Assembly: GCA_020632715.1 (NCBI GenBank)
Contig: JACKFA010000003.1
Span: forward strand, 496,001-560,000
Length of the DNA: 64,000 nt
Source of the DNA: Deltaproteobacteria bacterium
GTDB lineage: Bacteria; Myxococcota_A; UBA9042; PHBI01
Direction of reading: 5' to 3'
Position 1 is the first letter of the stretch. Each line of letters starts with the position of its first letter. The position numbers and the translations under genes were made by a program. The notes beneath the pieces are model-generated. The model was not told where the DNA came from. It worked only from the letters and a program-made list of their open reading frames with translations, and made no database searches. This document shows positions 1 to 11,191 of the stretch, one piece after another.

Positions 1-410
1 AGGACCCCGGCGAGCGCGTCGCTGAAGTCCTTGAGCGCCTTCGCCTGCTTCTCGTCCGGCTTGGTCGCGCCCTTGAGCGCGTCGCCGAGCGCAGGCCCCG
101 CGGCCTTCAGCGCCTCGTCGACGTAGCCGTTCAGCGCGTCGACCGAGACGTGCTCGAGCACGAGCGGGGCGAGCTGCCCGCCGAGCCACTTGCCGAGGAG
201 CCCCTGCCAGGTGGCGGTCACCTCGGCAGCGCGCTTCTTCTCGGCCTCGGCCTTGGCGGCGTCGTCCTTGTCCTTGTCGCCGCCCGCCGCGGCCTTGTTC
301 TCCTCGGGGACCACGTCCTGAGGTGGCGGCGTCGTCTTCTGCGGCGCGTCGTCGACAGGGGTCTGGACCGGCGCGGTCTGCGCGTCCTTTTGTTGCAAGG
401 CGTAGCCCAT
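1..410 (-). CDS. Hypothetical protein, N-terminal part (runs off the window)
   Basis: The minus strand is open from an ATG at 410 to the window edge, giving 136 visible codons with no stop. An AGGGAG ribosome site lies about 9 nt upstream of the ATG. The N-terminus is Gln/Pro-rich and disordered-looking, followed by a Lys/Asp/Glu/Ala stretch and then a more ordered helical part around residues 70-130 (LGKWLGGQLAPLVLEHVS). There is no signal peptide. I do not recognise the family. The gene diverges from the cyclophilin gene, with start codons only 18 nt apart, so either the two promoters overlap the coding regions or the cyclophilin start is misplaced. Confidence 0.6.
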   Translation of the reverse strand, partial: MGYALQQKDAQTAPVQTPVDDAPQKTTPPPQDVVPEENKAAAGGDKDKDDAAKAEAEKKRAAEVTATWQGLLGKWLGGQLAPLVLEHVSVDALNGYVDEALKAAGPALGDALKGATKPDEKQAKALKDFSDALAGV

Positions 411-428
411 CAGGCAGTCTCCCTCTGG

Positions 429-1646
429 ATGGACGCCCCCGCACGACCCCGAGACAGTCGGCACCGTAGCACGTCGGCTCGAGCCGTAAAAGAAGCGAAT
501 CGCGCCGCAAGCCCGCGCGACACGGGCGAGAGCCGCCGGTTCACGCCCGCCCTCGCGGGGATCGTCGCCTCCCTGGCCCTCCTCGCCGGCTGCAAGGGCG
601 ATGATCACGGCCGTGACAACGTCGTCGACGCCTCGGCCCGCGCGATCCCGGCTCCCTCCTCGCCCCCGGAGGACACCTCCCCCGCGGGCCCGGTCCTCCT
701 GAACCCGCCGCCGCCGAAGGTCGCCGAGCCCGGCCTCGACGATCCGGTCGCCGTCATCCTCCGCGCCCGCGAGCTCGCCGCCGCGGGCGACGCCGACGCC
801 CTCCGCACCCACGTCGCGGGCGACGCCTCCCACCTCCCGGTCGCGACCATCCGCCGCCTCGTCGGCGAGGCGCCCCCCGGCGAGCCGCGCCTCGAGGGCG
901 CGCGCGCCGTCGTCCCGCTCGGCAGGCCCGGCCGCGAGGACGGCGTCGTGGTGCTCGTCCACCGCGACGGGCGCTGGCTCCTCGAGCCGTCGCTCACCGC
1001 GCAGTGGCGCGAGGTCGCGCCCGGCCCCGACGCGCCGCCGAACGCGACGCTCTCGCTCGACGAGGCGCTCGCCGGCGTGGAAGGGGAGGGCGACCTCGTC
1101 GCCGTCTTCGACATCGTCGGCGGCGGGCTCACCTGCCGCCTCTTCGAGGCGCGCGCCCCGCGCACGGTCGCGAACTTCGTCGGGCTCGCGCGCGGGCTCC
1201 GCGGCTTCATCGACCCGAGGTCCGGCGGCTGGGCGAAGCGCCCCTTCTACGACGGCCTCACCTTCCACGCCGTGGCGCGCGTGCGCCCTGCCGGCGCCGG
1301 CGGCGACGCGCTCCCCGACGTGCTCCTCGGCGGCGATCCGCAGGGCGACGGCCGCGGCGGGCCCGGCTACGCCATCGCCGACGAGGTCGACGCCACGCTC
1401 CGCCACGACCGCGCCGGGATCCTCTCGATGGCGAACAAGGGCCCGAACACCGCCGGGAGCCAGTTCTTCATCACGCTGCGCGCGCTCCCCGAGCTCGACG
1501 ACCGCAACACCGTCTTCGGCGTCTGCGACCCCGTCTCCCGCCTCGAGGCGCTCGCCGCCTCCCCGCACGACGACGCCGGCGCGCTCACGCCGCCCATCCG
1601 CGTCGAGAGCGTGCGCATCGAGCGCCGCGCCCGGTCCCCCCGCTGA
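429..1646 (+). CDS. Cyclophilin-type peptidyl-prolyl cis-trans isomerase, probable lipoprotein
   Basis: A 405-residue protein predicted to catalyse proline cis/trans isomerisation outside the cytoplasm. The cyclophilin domain covers about residues 222-400. It contains the GDPQGDGRGGPGY loop, the MANKGPNTAGSQFFIT core (near 335-350) and a final NTVFG strand, all hallmarks of the family. A hydrophobic stretch ending LLAGC puts a lipobox Cys at residue 55, preceded by an unusually long, Arg-rich N-terminus. The ATG at 429 is the only ATG/GTG/TTG in frame close to that stretch, but the start is uncertain. Residues 60-220 hold a Pro-rich linker and a small domain I cannot name. It is most likely a periplasmic or outer-membrane folding factor. 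Confidence 0.85.
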   Translation: MDAPARPRDSRHRSTSARAVKEANRAASPRDTGESRRFTPALAGIVASLALLAGCKGDDHGRDNVVDASARAIPAPSSPPEDTSPAGPVLLNPPPPKVAEPGLDDPVAVILRARELAAAGDADALRTHVAGDASHLPVATIRRLVGEAPPGEPRLEGARAVVPLGRPGREDGVVVLVHRDGRWLLEPSLTAQWREVAPGPDAPPNATLSLDEALAGVEGEGDLVAVFDIVGGGLTCRLFEARAPRTVANFVGLARGLRGFIDPRSGGWAKRPFYDGLTFHAVARVRPAGAGGDALPDVLLGGDPQGDGRGGPGYAIADEVDATLRHDRAGILSMANKGPNTAGSQFFITLRALPELDDRNTVFGVCDPVSRLEALAASPHDDAGALTPPIRVESVRIERRARSPR

Positions 1647-1724
1647 CGGGCGTCGGCGTCGGTCTTTCGGCGACCCGGCGGGTCGGTTATGCTCCGCCCC
1701 CCTGACCCGGCTCCCGGAGGACCG

Positions 1725-3071
1725 ATGTCCGGCAAGCACCCCTGGATCCTGCTCGCCGCGCTGCTCGCGCTCGGCGCCGCCGCCACCGCCTCGTGCGGCG
1801 ACGACGGCGGCGGCGGGAACGACGGCGACGCCGACGTGATCGCGACCCCCGACGGCGACGCCACCACGACCTCGAGCCCCGACTCCCGGCTCGACGTGAG
1901 CCCGACCGGCCGCCCCTACCTCCTCGGCGCGCGCGCCGAGGGCTACGACATCACGCGCTCGGCCTTCCCGCGCCCCGCCTCGGCCTCCGCGACCCCGCTC
2001 GTCGACGAGCTCGTCGAGATCGGCGTCGCCCCGCTCGACCTCTACGGGATCCCGTGGAGCTCCTTCTCCGGGCCCGACAACCTCCCGACCGACCTCCCGG
2101 GCCCGTGGCTCACCGGCCTCGACGCCGCGGTCGCCGCCGCGAAGGGCAGCGGCCGCCCGGTCGTCCTCGCGCTCTCGCCGCTCGCGACGAGCTTCGACAC
2201 GCTCGCCGCCGAGGCGGGCGAGACCGGCGGCAACCTCACGCTGAACCCGTCGTGGAAGCCCTACTGCTACGACCCCGGCACCGACGGCAACCCGACGAAG
2301 TGGCGCGACGCCTACGCCGGCTACGTCGTGTGGGCGATCCGCCGCTACCAGCCCGCGTTCGTCATCCTCGGCGAGCGCCTGAACCTCTACGAGGCCGCGT
2401 GCGGCGCCGCCCCCTACGCGAGCCTGAAGGGCTTCGTGAGCGAGGCGAACACGCGCGTCGGCGCCATCACCGACGTCGCGCAGCCCGCGACCATCGTGTC
2501 CGTCGACGTGGAGGACCTCTACGGCTTCCCGAAGAAGGCCGGGCGCTGCGTCGCCGTGACCCCGCAGGCCTGCTTCGACACGCGGAAGGGGCTCCTCGAC
2601 GGCCTCGACGCCGACGTCGTCGGCCTCGAGAGCTACCCGGCTCCCTACGTCGACACGCTCGGCACCATCCCGAGCGACTGGCTCTCGCGCGTCGTCGCGG
2701 CGGCCGGGAAGCCGACGGCGGTCGTCGGGACCTCGCTCCCGGCGACGTCGATGTCGCACCGCGAGGGGGTCTGCCTCCCCATCCTGACCTCGAGCGAGGC
2801 CATCCAGGCGAGCTGGCTCGACCAGGTGCTCGCGACCGCCGAGAACGCGCGCATGCCGCTCGTCATCTGGCGCTCGCTCGTCGATCTCTACGACGCGGGC
2901 GTCGTCTCGAGCTGCCCGTGCGCCGGCGACACCGGCCTCTGTCAACACCTCGATCAGCTCGGCGGCGCCGCCGACGTGGTCCGCTTCCGACTCGCGGGCG
3001 GCCTCGTCGACGTCGACGGCACCGAGCGCCAGGCGGCCGCGGTGTGGCGCCAGGCGAAGGCGACTCCATGA
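1725..3071 (+). CDS. Putative lipoprotein with barrel-like (glycosidase-like) fold
   Basis: A 448-residue protein. The start is the ATG at 1725, preceded by GGAGG, rather than an in-frame ATG 36 nt earlier that has no ribosome site. A signal peptide ends at the lipobox ATASC (Cys24), followed by a Gly/Asp/Thr-rich linker typical of secreted lipoproteins of this genome. The body alternates strands and helices in the manner of a TIM barrel (PVVLALSPLAT, FVILGERLNLYE, ADVVGLESYP, PTAVVGTSLP, PLVIWRSLVD). An Asn in GERLNLYE and a Glu in GLESYP sit where glycosidase acid/base residues often lie, but family membership is inference. Its stop overlaps the next start (ATGA), so it is co-translated with the aldo/keto reductase. 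Confidence 0.8.
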   Translation: MSGKHPWILLAALLALGAAATASCGDDGGGGNDGDADVIATPDGDATTTSSPDSRLDVSPTGRPYLLGARAEGYDITRSAFPRPASASATPLVDELVEIGVAPLDLYGIPWSSFSGPDNLPTDLPGPWLTGLDAAVAAAKGSGRPVVLALSPLATSFDTLAAEAGETGGNLTLNPSWKPYCYDPGTDGNPTKWRDAYAGYVVWAIRRYQPAFVILGERLNLYEAACGAAPYASLKGFVSEANTRVGAITDVAQPATIVSVDVEDLYGFPKKAGRCVAVTPQACFDTRKGLLDGLDADVVGLESYPAPYVDTLGTIPSDWLSRVVAAAGKPTAVVGTSLPATSMSHREGVCLPILTSSEAIQASWLDQVLATAENARMPLVIWRSLVDLYDAGVVSSCPCAGDTGLCQHLDQLGGAADVVRFRLAGGLVDVDGTERQAAAVWRQAKATP

Positions 3072-4054
3072 CGACGATGCGTACCGTGCGCTTTGGGCGG
3101 ACGGGCCTCCAGGTGCCCATCGTGAGCCTCGGCACCTGGTCCTACGGCGGCGAGAGCCAGACGGGCGGCGGCGCGCCGGTCGGCTGGTCCGGACACGACG
3201 ACGCCACCGCGCGCTCGGCGATGCTCGCGGCCTACCGCGCCGGGATCACCCACTGGGACACGGCGGACGTCTACGGCGACGGCCGCAGCGAGCGCCTCAT
3301 CGGCACGATGTGGGAGGAGGTGCCGCGCGACGCCATCGTGCTCGCCTCGAAGGTCGGCTGGGACCGCGGCAGCCACTCGCGCTGGTACCACCCGGAGATG
3401 ATCCGCGAGCACCTCGACGCCTCGCTCAAGAACCTCCGCACCGACCACCTCGACATCCTCTACTTCCACCACGCCGACTTCGGCCCCGGCGACGACTGGC
3501 TCGACGACGCGCTCGCGGTCTTCCACGAGGCGAAGAAGGCCGGGAAGATCCGCTTCATCGGGCTCTCCGACTGGGACAGCGAGCGCATCATGCGGGTCGT
3601 CGCGCGCGTCGACCCCGACGTCGTGCAGCCCTATCGCAACGTGACCCACGACGACTACGTCCTCACCGGGCTCGCCGGCTGGGTGGCCGAGCACGACCTC
3701 GGCGTCGCCTTCTTCTCCCCCATCCGGCACGGGCTCCTGCTCGGGAAGTACTCGACGAGCACCATCTTCCCGGCCGGCGACTTCCGCGCGACGGACCCGT
3801 CCTTCTCCGACCCGCGCACGCTCGAGCGCCTCGCGCACAACGCGGCCGTCCTGCGACGCCGCTACGCCGACCGCGCCGAGCCCGTGCTCTCCGCGCTCAC
3901 GGGCGCCATCCTCGACGACGCGCCCACGGCGACCGTGCTCCTCGGCCAGCGCTCCCCCGCGCAGGTGCGCGCCGCCGCGCTCGCCGGCTGCGGGTCGCCC
4001 CTCGGCGAGGTCGAGACGCGCTGGGTTCGTGGGCTCTACTACGGGATCACTTAG
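3068..4054 (+). CDS. Aldo/keto reductase
   Basis: A 328-residue NAD(P)H-dependent oxidoreductase of the aldo/keto reductase superfamily. The catalytic tetrad is visible: Asp64 and Tyr69 in WDTADVYG, Lys95 in LASKVGWD, and His134 (or 135) in YFHHAD. The family pattern KAGKIRFIGLSDW follows. The start ATG at 3068 overlaps the upstream TGA in an ATGA junction, and a second in-frame ATG lies 9 nt on. The protein has no signal peptide, so it should be cytoplasmic. The substrate cannot be inferred. Coupling to the secreted lipoprotein upstream suggests a shared pathway, possibly sugar-related, but that is speculative. Confidence 0.92.
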   Translation: MTTMRTVRFGRTGLQVPIVSLGTWSYGGESQTGGGAPVGWSGHDDATARSAMLAAYRAGITHWDTADVYGDGRSERLIGTMWEEVPRDAIVLASKVGWDRGSHSRWYHPEMIREHLDASLKNLRTDHLDILYFHHADFGPGDDWLDDALAVFHEAKKAGKIRFIGLSDWDSERIMRVVARVDPDVVQPYRNVTHDDYVLTGLAGWVAEHDLGVAFFSPIRHGLLLGKYSTSTIFPAGDFRATDPSFSDPRTLERLAHNAAVLRRRYADRAEPVLSALTGAILDDAPTATVLLGQRSPAQVRAAALAGCGSPLGEVETRWVRGLYYGIT

Positions 4055-4108
4055 CGCCCGGGGTCGCGACGTGGTATCCCGCGGCCGCTCGGGCGACAGG
4101 AGAGCGGC

Positions 4109-6043
4109 GTGACCGCGGAGTACAACGAAGCACAGATCAAGGTCCTCGAGGGGCTCGACGCCGTCCGGATGCGTCCGGGCATGTACATCGGCTCGACGAG
4201 CTCCCGCGGCCTGCACCACCTCGTCGACGAGATCGTCGACAACGCCGTCGACGAGGCGCTCGCCGGCTTCTGCACGCGCATCGACGTGGCCATCGAGCCC
4301 GGCGAGATCATCCGCGTCCAGGACGACGGGCGCGGCATCCCGGTCGGCAAGCACCCGGAGCTCGGGATCCCGACGCCGCAGGTCGTCTACACGAAGCTCC
4401 ACGCGGGCGGGAAGTTCGGGACCGGCGGCTACAAGGTCTCGGGCGGCCTCCACGGCGTCGGCGCGAGCGTCGTGAACGCGCTCTCCGAGTGGCTCGAGGT
4501 CGAGATCCGCCGCGACGGGCACGTGTGGAAGCAGCGCTACGAGCGCGGCATCCCGGTGACGGGGCTCGAGCAGGGCGCGGCGACGCGGCAGCGCGGCACG
4601 CAGGTCCGCTTCCGCGCGGACGACGTCATCTTCCAGAAGGTGAAGTTCTTCACCGACCAGATGGCGAAGCGCCTGCGCGAGCTCGCGTTCCTGAACCCGG
4701 GGCTCGTCATCACGCTCACCGACGAGCGCCCGCTCCCGGAGGACGCCGACCCCGAGCAGAAGCCGTTCGCCGCGGTCTACGACTACCCGGGGGGCGTCGC
4801 CGACTTCGTCACCGCCATGAACGACGAGCTCGACGTCGTCCACGACCCGATCGTCTTCAGCGGTCAGTCGGGGGACATCGAGGTCGAGATCGCGATGCAG
4901 TACAACGACGGCTACGGCGAGGTCGTCGCGAGCTTCTGCAACTGCATCCGGACGCAGGAGGGCGGGCAGCACGAGACGGGCTTCAAGGTCGCCCACACGC
5001 GCGTCATGAACGAGTACGCGCGGAAGCTCGGGATCTGGAAGAAGAAGGACAACCTGTCCGGCTCGGACGTGCGCGAGGGGGTGATGGTCGTCATCAACCT
5101 CCGCATGACCGACGCCGAGTTCGAGGGGCAGACGAAGACGAAGCTCGGCAACGCCGAGGCGCGCTCGGTGGTCGAGGAGGTCACGGCGAGCCACCTCGCG
5201 GCCTACCTCGACGAGCACCCGGACGTCGCGCGCGCCATCCTCGACAAGGCGGCGAAGGCGTCGCAGGCGCGGACGGCCGCGCAGAACGCGCGGAAGGCGG
5301 TGCGCACGGGCAAGTCCTCGAAGGTGAAGACGAGCCTCGACGGGAAGCTCACGCGCTGCAGCTCGAAGAAGTCGGAGCTCAACGAGGTGTTCATCGTCGA
5401 GGGCGACTCCGCAGGCGGCTCGGCGAAGCTCGGGCGCGACCGCGAGCACCAGGCGATCCTGCCCATCAAGGGAAAGCCGCTGAACACGGAGAAGGCGGCG
5501 CTCGCGAAGGTGCTCTCGAACAAGGAGATCCTCGCGATCGTGCAGGCGATCGGCGCCGGGGTGGGGACGGAGTTCGAGCTCGCCGAGGCGAACTACGGGC
5601 GCGTCATCATCCTCGCGGACGCCGACGACGACGGCGCGCACATCCGCTGCCTGCTGCTGACCTTCTTCTACCGGTTCATGAAGCCGCTCCTCGAGGAGGG
5701 GCGGATCTTCATCGCGCAGCCGCCGCTCTACAAGATCGAGCGCACCGGGAAGAAGCCCGAGTCCGTGTACGCCTGGAGCGACGACGAGCTCGCCGAGCAG
5801 ATGAAGAAGTGGCGGGGCAAGAACGTGGTCGTGCAGCGCTACAAGGGCCTCGGCGAGATGGACCCGACGCAGCTCTGGGACACGACCATGAACCCCGAGA
5901 CGCGCACGCTCCTCCGGGTGACCCTCGAGGAGGGGGCGCTCGCGGAGCGGCAGGTGCGCGTCCTCATGGGTACGAAGGCCGAGCCGCGCAAGCACTGGAT
6001 CACCGACCACGTCCGCTTCGGCGACGACGTGGCGCCGACCTGA
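4109..6043 (+). CDS. parE: DNA topoisomerase IV subunit B (ParE type)
   Basis: A 644-residue type IIA topoisomerase ATPase subunit, starting at GTG 4109 behind AGGAGA. The GHKL ATPase motifs are present: MRPGMYIG, DNAVDEALAG, DDGRGIP and the HAGGKFG...GGLHGVGASVVNAL lid. The QTK loop (EGQTKTKLGN) and the TOPRIM motifs EGDSAGGSAK and ADADDDGAH follow, then YKGLGEMDPTQLW at the C-terminus. The length fits ParE (about 630-650) and lacks the large insert of proteobacterial GyrB. Local wording such as IGAGVG...NYGRVIILADAD and YAWSDDELAEQMKK matches ParE of Bacillus-type bacteria, as I remember it, better than E. coli GyrB. It pairs with the A subunit 143 bp downstream. Confidence 0.85.
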   Translation: MTAEYNEAQIKVLEGLDAVRMRPGMYIGSTSSRGLHHLVDEIVDNAVDEALAGFCTRIDVAIEPGEIIRVQDDGRGIPVGKHPELGIPTPQVVYTKLHAGGKFGTGGYKVSGGLHGVGASVVNALSEWLEVEIRRDGHVWKQRYERGIPVTGLEQGAATRQRGTQVRFRADDVIFQKVKFFTDQMAKRLRELAFLNPGLVITLTDERPLPEDADPEQKPFAAVYDYPGGVADFVTAMNDELDVVHDPIVFSGQSGDIEVEIAMQYNDGYGEVVASFCNCIRTQEGGQHETGFKVAHTRVMNEYARKLGIWKKKDNLSGSDVREGVMVVINLRMTDAEFEGQTKTKLGNAEARSVVEEVTASHLAAYLDEHPDVARAILDKAAKASQARTAAQNARKAVRTGKSSKVKTSLDGKLTRCSSKKSELNEVFIVEGDSAGGSAKLGRDREHQAILPIKGKPLNTEKAALAKVLSNKEILAIVQAIGAGVGTEFELAEANYGRVIILADADDDGAHIRCLLLTFFYRFMKPLLEEGRIFIAQPPLYKIERTGKKPESVYAWSDDELAEQMKKWRGKNVVVQRYKGLGEMDPTQLWDTTMNPETRTLLRVTLEEGALAERQVRVLMGTKAEPRKHWITDHVRFGDDVAPT

Positions 6044-6186
6044 CGCGAGCCGCGCGCGGCACCGGACGAGGGACGCGAGCCCGTTCCCTTCGCGGTCGCA
6101 CAACGCGCCGCGAGTGGCTCGCATGGAGCGATTGAGGGCTTTTCGGGTGCAGCGATCTCGCACCTGCGAAGGCGGGGAGAAGAGCG

Positions 6187-8703
<2,517 letters not shown>

Positions 8704-8826
8704 ATCCTTCCCGGATCCTCCGCGTACCTAGCCCATGCCCATCGCTCACGGCGCGGGCGGTCGACCTCTCGGCCGCCGCGGCCGTGGTCCGTCTGCCCCG
8801 GCCACGCCAGGAACCCGGAGACCCTC

Positions 8827-9963
8827 ATGAAGCTCGCTGCCACCGCCGCCCTCGCGGCCGTCCTCCTGCTCCCCGCGCTCGCGCACGCCGCCTCCCCCGA
8901 GCTCGTCGTCCCGAGCGACGGCGCCAAGAAGGACCGCCCCCGCATCGAGGTCACCTTCGTCCTCGACACCACCGGCTCCATGAGCGGCCTCATCGAGGGC
9001 GCCAAGCAGAAGATCTGGTCCATCGCCTCGAAGATCGCCCAGGGCAAGCCCTCGCCCGACCTCCGCGTCGGCCTCGTCGGCTACCGCGACCGCGGCGACG
9101 ACTACGTCACCAAGAAGTTCGACCTCACCGACAACCTCGACCGCGTCTTCGAGAACCTCCAGGGCTTCTCCGCCCAGGGCGGCGGCGACACCCCCGAGCA
9201 CGTCGGCCAGGCCCTCGGCGAGGCCGTGAAGGACTTCTCCTGGTCCTCCGACAAGAAGGTCCTGAAGATGATCTTCGTCGTCGGCGACGCCCCGCCCCAG
9301 GTCTACCAGGACGGCTGGGACTACCGGGACTGGGCCAAGAAGGCCATCGCCCAGGGCATCATGGTCAACACCATCCGCTGCGGCGGCTACGCCCCCACCG
9401 AGACCGCCTTCCGCGAGATCGCCAACCTCGCCGACGGCCAATACGTCAGCATCGACGCCGGCGGCGGCATGATCGCCGTCACCACCCCCTACGACGCCGA
9501 GATGGCCAAGCTCACCGGCGAGCTCGAGGGCACCGCCGTCTACACCGGCACCGCCGCCGCCCGCGGCCGCGCCGAGGCCGCCAAGGCCGCCGTCGAGTCC
9601 ATGGGCGACGGCGCCGCCGCCGACCGCGCCGCCTACATGACCGCCAAGGGAGGCGCCGCCCCCGCCGCCACCACCGCCAGCACCGGCGCCCGCGACATCG
9701 TCGCCGCCGAGCCCGAGGCCGTCGCCGCCCTCGACAAGGACGAGCTCCCCGACGACATGCGCAAGATGGACTCGAAGGAGCGCGTCGCCCACGTGAAGGC
9801 CCTCCAGAAGAAGCGCGAGGCCGTCCAGAAGCAGATCGCCGAGGTCGCCAAGAAGCGCGACGCCTGGCTCAAGTCGCACGCCGCCGAGAAGGAGGACTCC
9901 TTCGACGGCGCCGTCATGAAGGAGGTCCGCACCAAGGCCGCTCGCATCGGCGTCATGTACTGA
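8827..9963 (+). CDS. Secreted von Willebrand factor A domain protein
   Basis: A 378-residue exported protein, starting at ATG 8827 behind CGGAG. Residues 1-21 form a signal peptide (LLLPALAHA/AS). The VWA domain runs from about residue 37 to 235. It has the metal-ion-dependent adhesion site DTTGSMSG, a conserved GYRDRGDDYVTKKFDLT segment, GGGDTPEHVGQAL and FVVGDAPPQ. This variant recalls VWA proteins of the type fused to or placed near inter-alpha-inhibitor-like proteins, but no enzymatic role can be assigned. The C-terminal third (about 255-370) is Ala-rich, then strongly charged and coiled-coil-like. Its codon use is almost entirely C-ending. A strong inverted repeat about 140 nt downstream probably terminates the transcript. 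Confidence 0.88.
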   Translation: MKLAATAALAAVLLLPALAHAASPELVVPSDGAKKDRPRIEVTFVLDTTGSMSGLIEGAKQKIWSIASKIAQGKPSPDLRVGLVGYRDRGDDYVTKKFDLTDNLDRVFENLQGFSAQGGGDTPEHVGQALGEAVKDFSWSSDKKVLKMIFVVGDAPPQVYQDGWDYRDWAKKAIAQGIMVNTIRCGGYAPTETAFREIANLADGQYVSIDAGGGMIAVTTPYDAEMAKLTGELEGTAVYTGTAAARGRAEAAKAAVESMGDGAAADRAAYMTAKGGAAPAATTASTGARDIVAAEPEAVAALDKDELPDDMRKMDSKERVAHVKALQKKREAVQKQIAEVAKKRDAWLKSHAAEKEDSFDGAVMKEVRTKAARIGVMY

Positions 9964-10098
9964 GCCTCCGCCGAGCGGCACCGACTCCCGGCGGCCGGTC
10001 GCGGTCCCCCTCGTCGCGCGGTGGCTCTCCGGCGCCGCGCCTCCGAGGCGACCCCCGTCAGGAGAGGCTCAGGGTTCTCCGTCCCTCGAGCCGGTCCC

Positions 10099-10142
10099 CG
10101 CGTCGTCACCCGGTCCACGGCACTGGACCGGGTGGCGACGCG
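10099..10142. terminator. Strong bidirectional hairpin between convergent genes
   Basis: Positions 10099-10116 pair with 10125-10142 as an 18-bp stem, complete apart from one G-T wobble, around an 8-nt loop (ACGGCACT). It lies between the VWA gene (ending 9963, plus) and the hypothetical gene (ending 10176, minus), the expected place for a shared terminator. The run after the stem on the plus strand is only moderately T-rich (CGTCTTCGTTTCC). Confidence 0.7.
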
Positions 10143-10175
10143 TCTTCGTTTCCAGTTCCGTCCGAGACCGCGCCG

Positions 10176-10991
10176 TCAGTCGAGGACGATCCGCGCGACG
10201 CGCCGCGTGGGCGAGGCGTGCGCGCTCCCATGGACCCGGACCTCCGCGAGCGCGATCCGCGCCCGCCGCGACGTGAGCGGCGCCTTCCCCGGGCGATGCG
10301 GGACGACGGCGTGCAGCCTCTGGGGGGCCGCGCCGCGGAGCGTCGCCATCTCGACCAGGAGGTCGAGCCCGCTCTGGCGGACCTCGGAGAGCCCGCGCTC
10401 GATCACCTCGCGATCGCGGAGGGCCACGCACCGCACCGCGTCGGCCACGGCGCACCAGGCGTCGAACCAGGCGGCGCTCACGGTGGCGCCACGCCCCTCG
10501 AGCGAGGCCGCGTTGATCGCCGCCCACGCCGCGTGCCACCCGGAGGCCTTCCCGACGAGCGCGACCGCGCGCGTGAGCTGCGCCTCGTCGACGATCCGGC
10601 CTCGCTCCGCCTGGAGCCCGTGCACGCTCGCGCGCGCCCTGGACTCCGCCAGATACGGGGCGAGCGCGGTCAGGTCCTCCCACGAGCCGAGCGGCGCGCG
10701 CCGACTCCAGGCCGTCGCCTGCACGTCGAGCCCGGCGAGCGCGAGCCACGTCGCCGTCGTGCGGCGGAGCGCCCAGTCGAGCACCATGAAGAGGCGCGTC
10801 GCGCGATGCTCCGCGGTCGCCTGGGCCGCCGTCACGAGCTCGACGAGCTGCGCGCAGCGCGCGCGGAACCCCGCGTCGTCGTCATGGAGCGCCGACCACC
10901 GGGTGAGGAAGGTCCGCAACACGGGGCAGAGCGCGAGGTGGCGCTCGGTCGACACACAGAAGAGATCGAGCGGATCGAGTGCACGACCCAT
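10176..10991 (-). CDS. Hypothetical protein, helical
   Basis: A 271-residue minus-strand protein. The start ATG at 10991 has an excellent GGAGGT site 5-6 nt upstream, and that decides the strand; the overlapping plus-strand frame is Arg/Ser-rich and looks like a shadow. The protein is rich in Ala, Leu and Arg, predicted mostly helical, with no signal peptide, no membrane segment and only a few Cys (CVST near the N-terminus). Internal segments such as WHAAWAAINAASLEG and AWFDAWCAVADAVRC recall other helical adaptor proteins of large-genome bacteria. I do not recognise a named family and assign no function. It shares the downstream hairpin with the VWA gene. Confidence 0.75.
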   Translation of the reverse strand: MGRALDPLDLFCVSTERHLALCPVLRTFLTRWSALHDDDAGFRARCAQLVELVTAAQATAEHRATRLFMVLDWALRRTTATWLALAGLDVQATAWSRRAPLGSWEDLTALAPYLAESRARASVHGLQAERGRIVDEAQLTRAVALVGKASGWHAAWAAINAASLEGRGATVSAAWFDAWCAVADAVRCVALRDREVIERGLSEVRQSGLDLLVEMATLRGAAPQRLHAVVPHRPGKAPLTSRRARIALAEVRVHGSAHASPTRRVARIVLD

Positions 10992-11191
10992 GGGACACCT
11001 CCGGGCTGGAGCCCACCGAGTCGGTCGCGGTCGGTGAAAGCTGAACGGTCGATCGCGTGGGGCCGGTTACATCTCTCGCGACGCTGCCGGAGGCCCGTAG
11101 ATGTGGCCTCTCAGCGCACGCCGGTGAACGCCCGCGCCACGCCCCTGAGGATCCTGCTCAAGCTCGCAGCGGGGCAATTGGTCTGGATGAC

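Noticed and set aside
6044..6186. Possible regulatory structure between parE and parC (GCGAGCC/GGCTCGC and GGTGC/GCACC pairs)
   Set aside because: The stems are only 5-7 bp, widely spaced or weak, and expected by chance at this GC content.
8704..8826. Terminator or promoter between parC and the VWA gene
   Set aside because: Only a 5-bp GATCC/GGATC stem and GC-rich self-complementary patches are present; no T-run and no convincing -10/-35 pair.
10021..11037. Plus-strand frame of 338 codons opposite the hypothetical gene at 10176-10991
   Set aside because: Arg/Ser/Ala-rich composition and no ribosome site, whereas the minus frame has a strong GGAGGT and a balanced composition.
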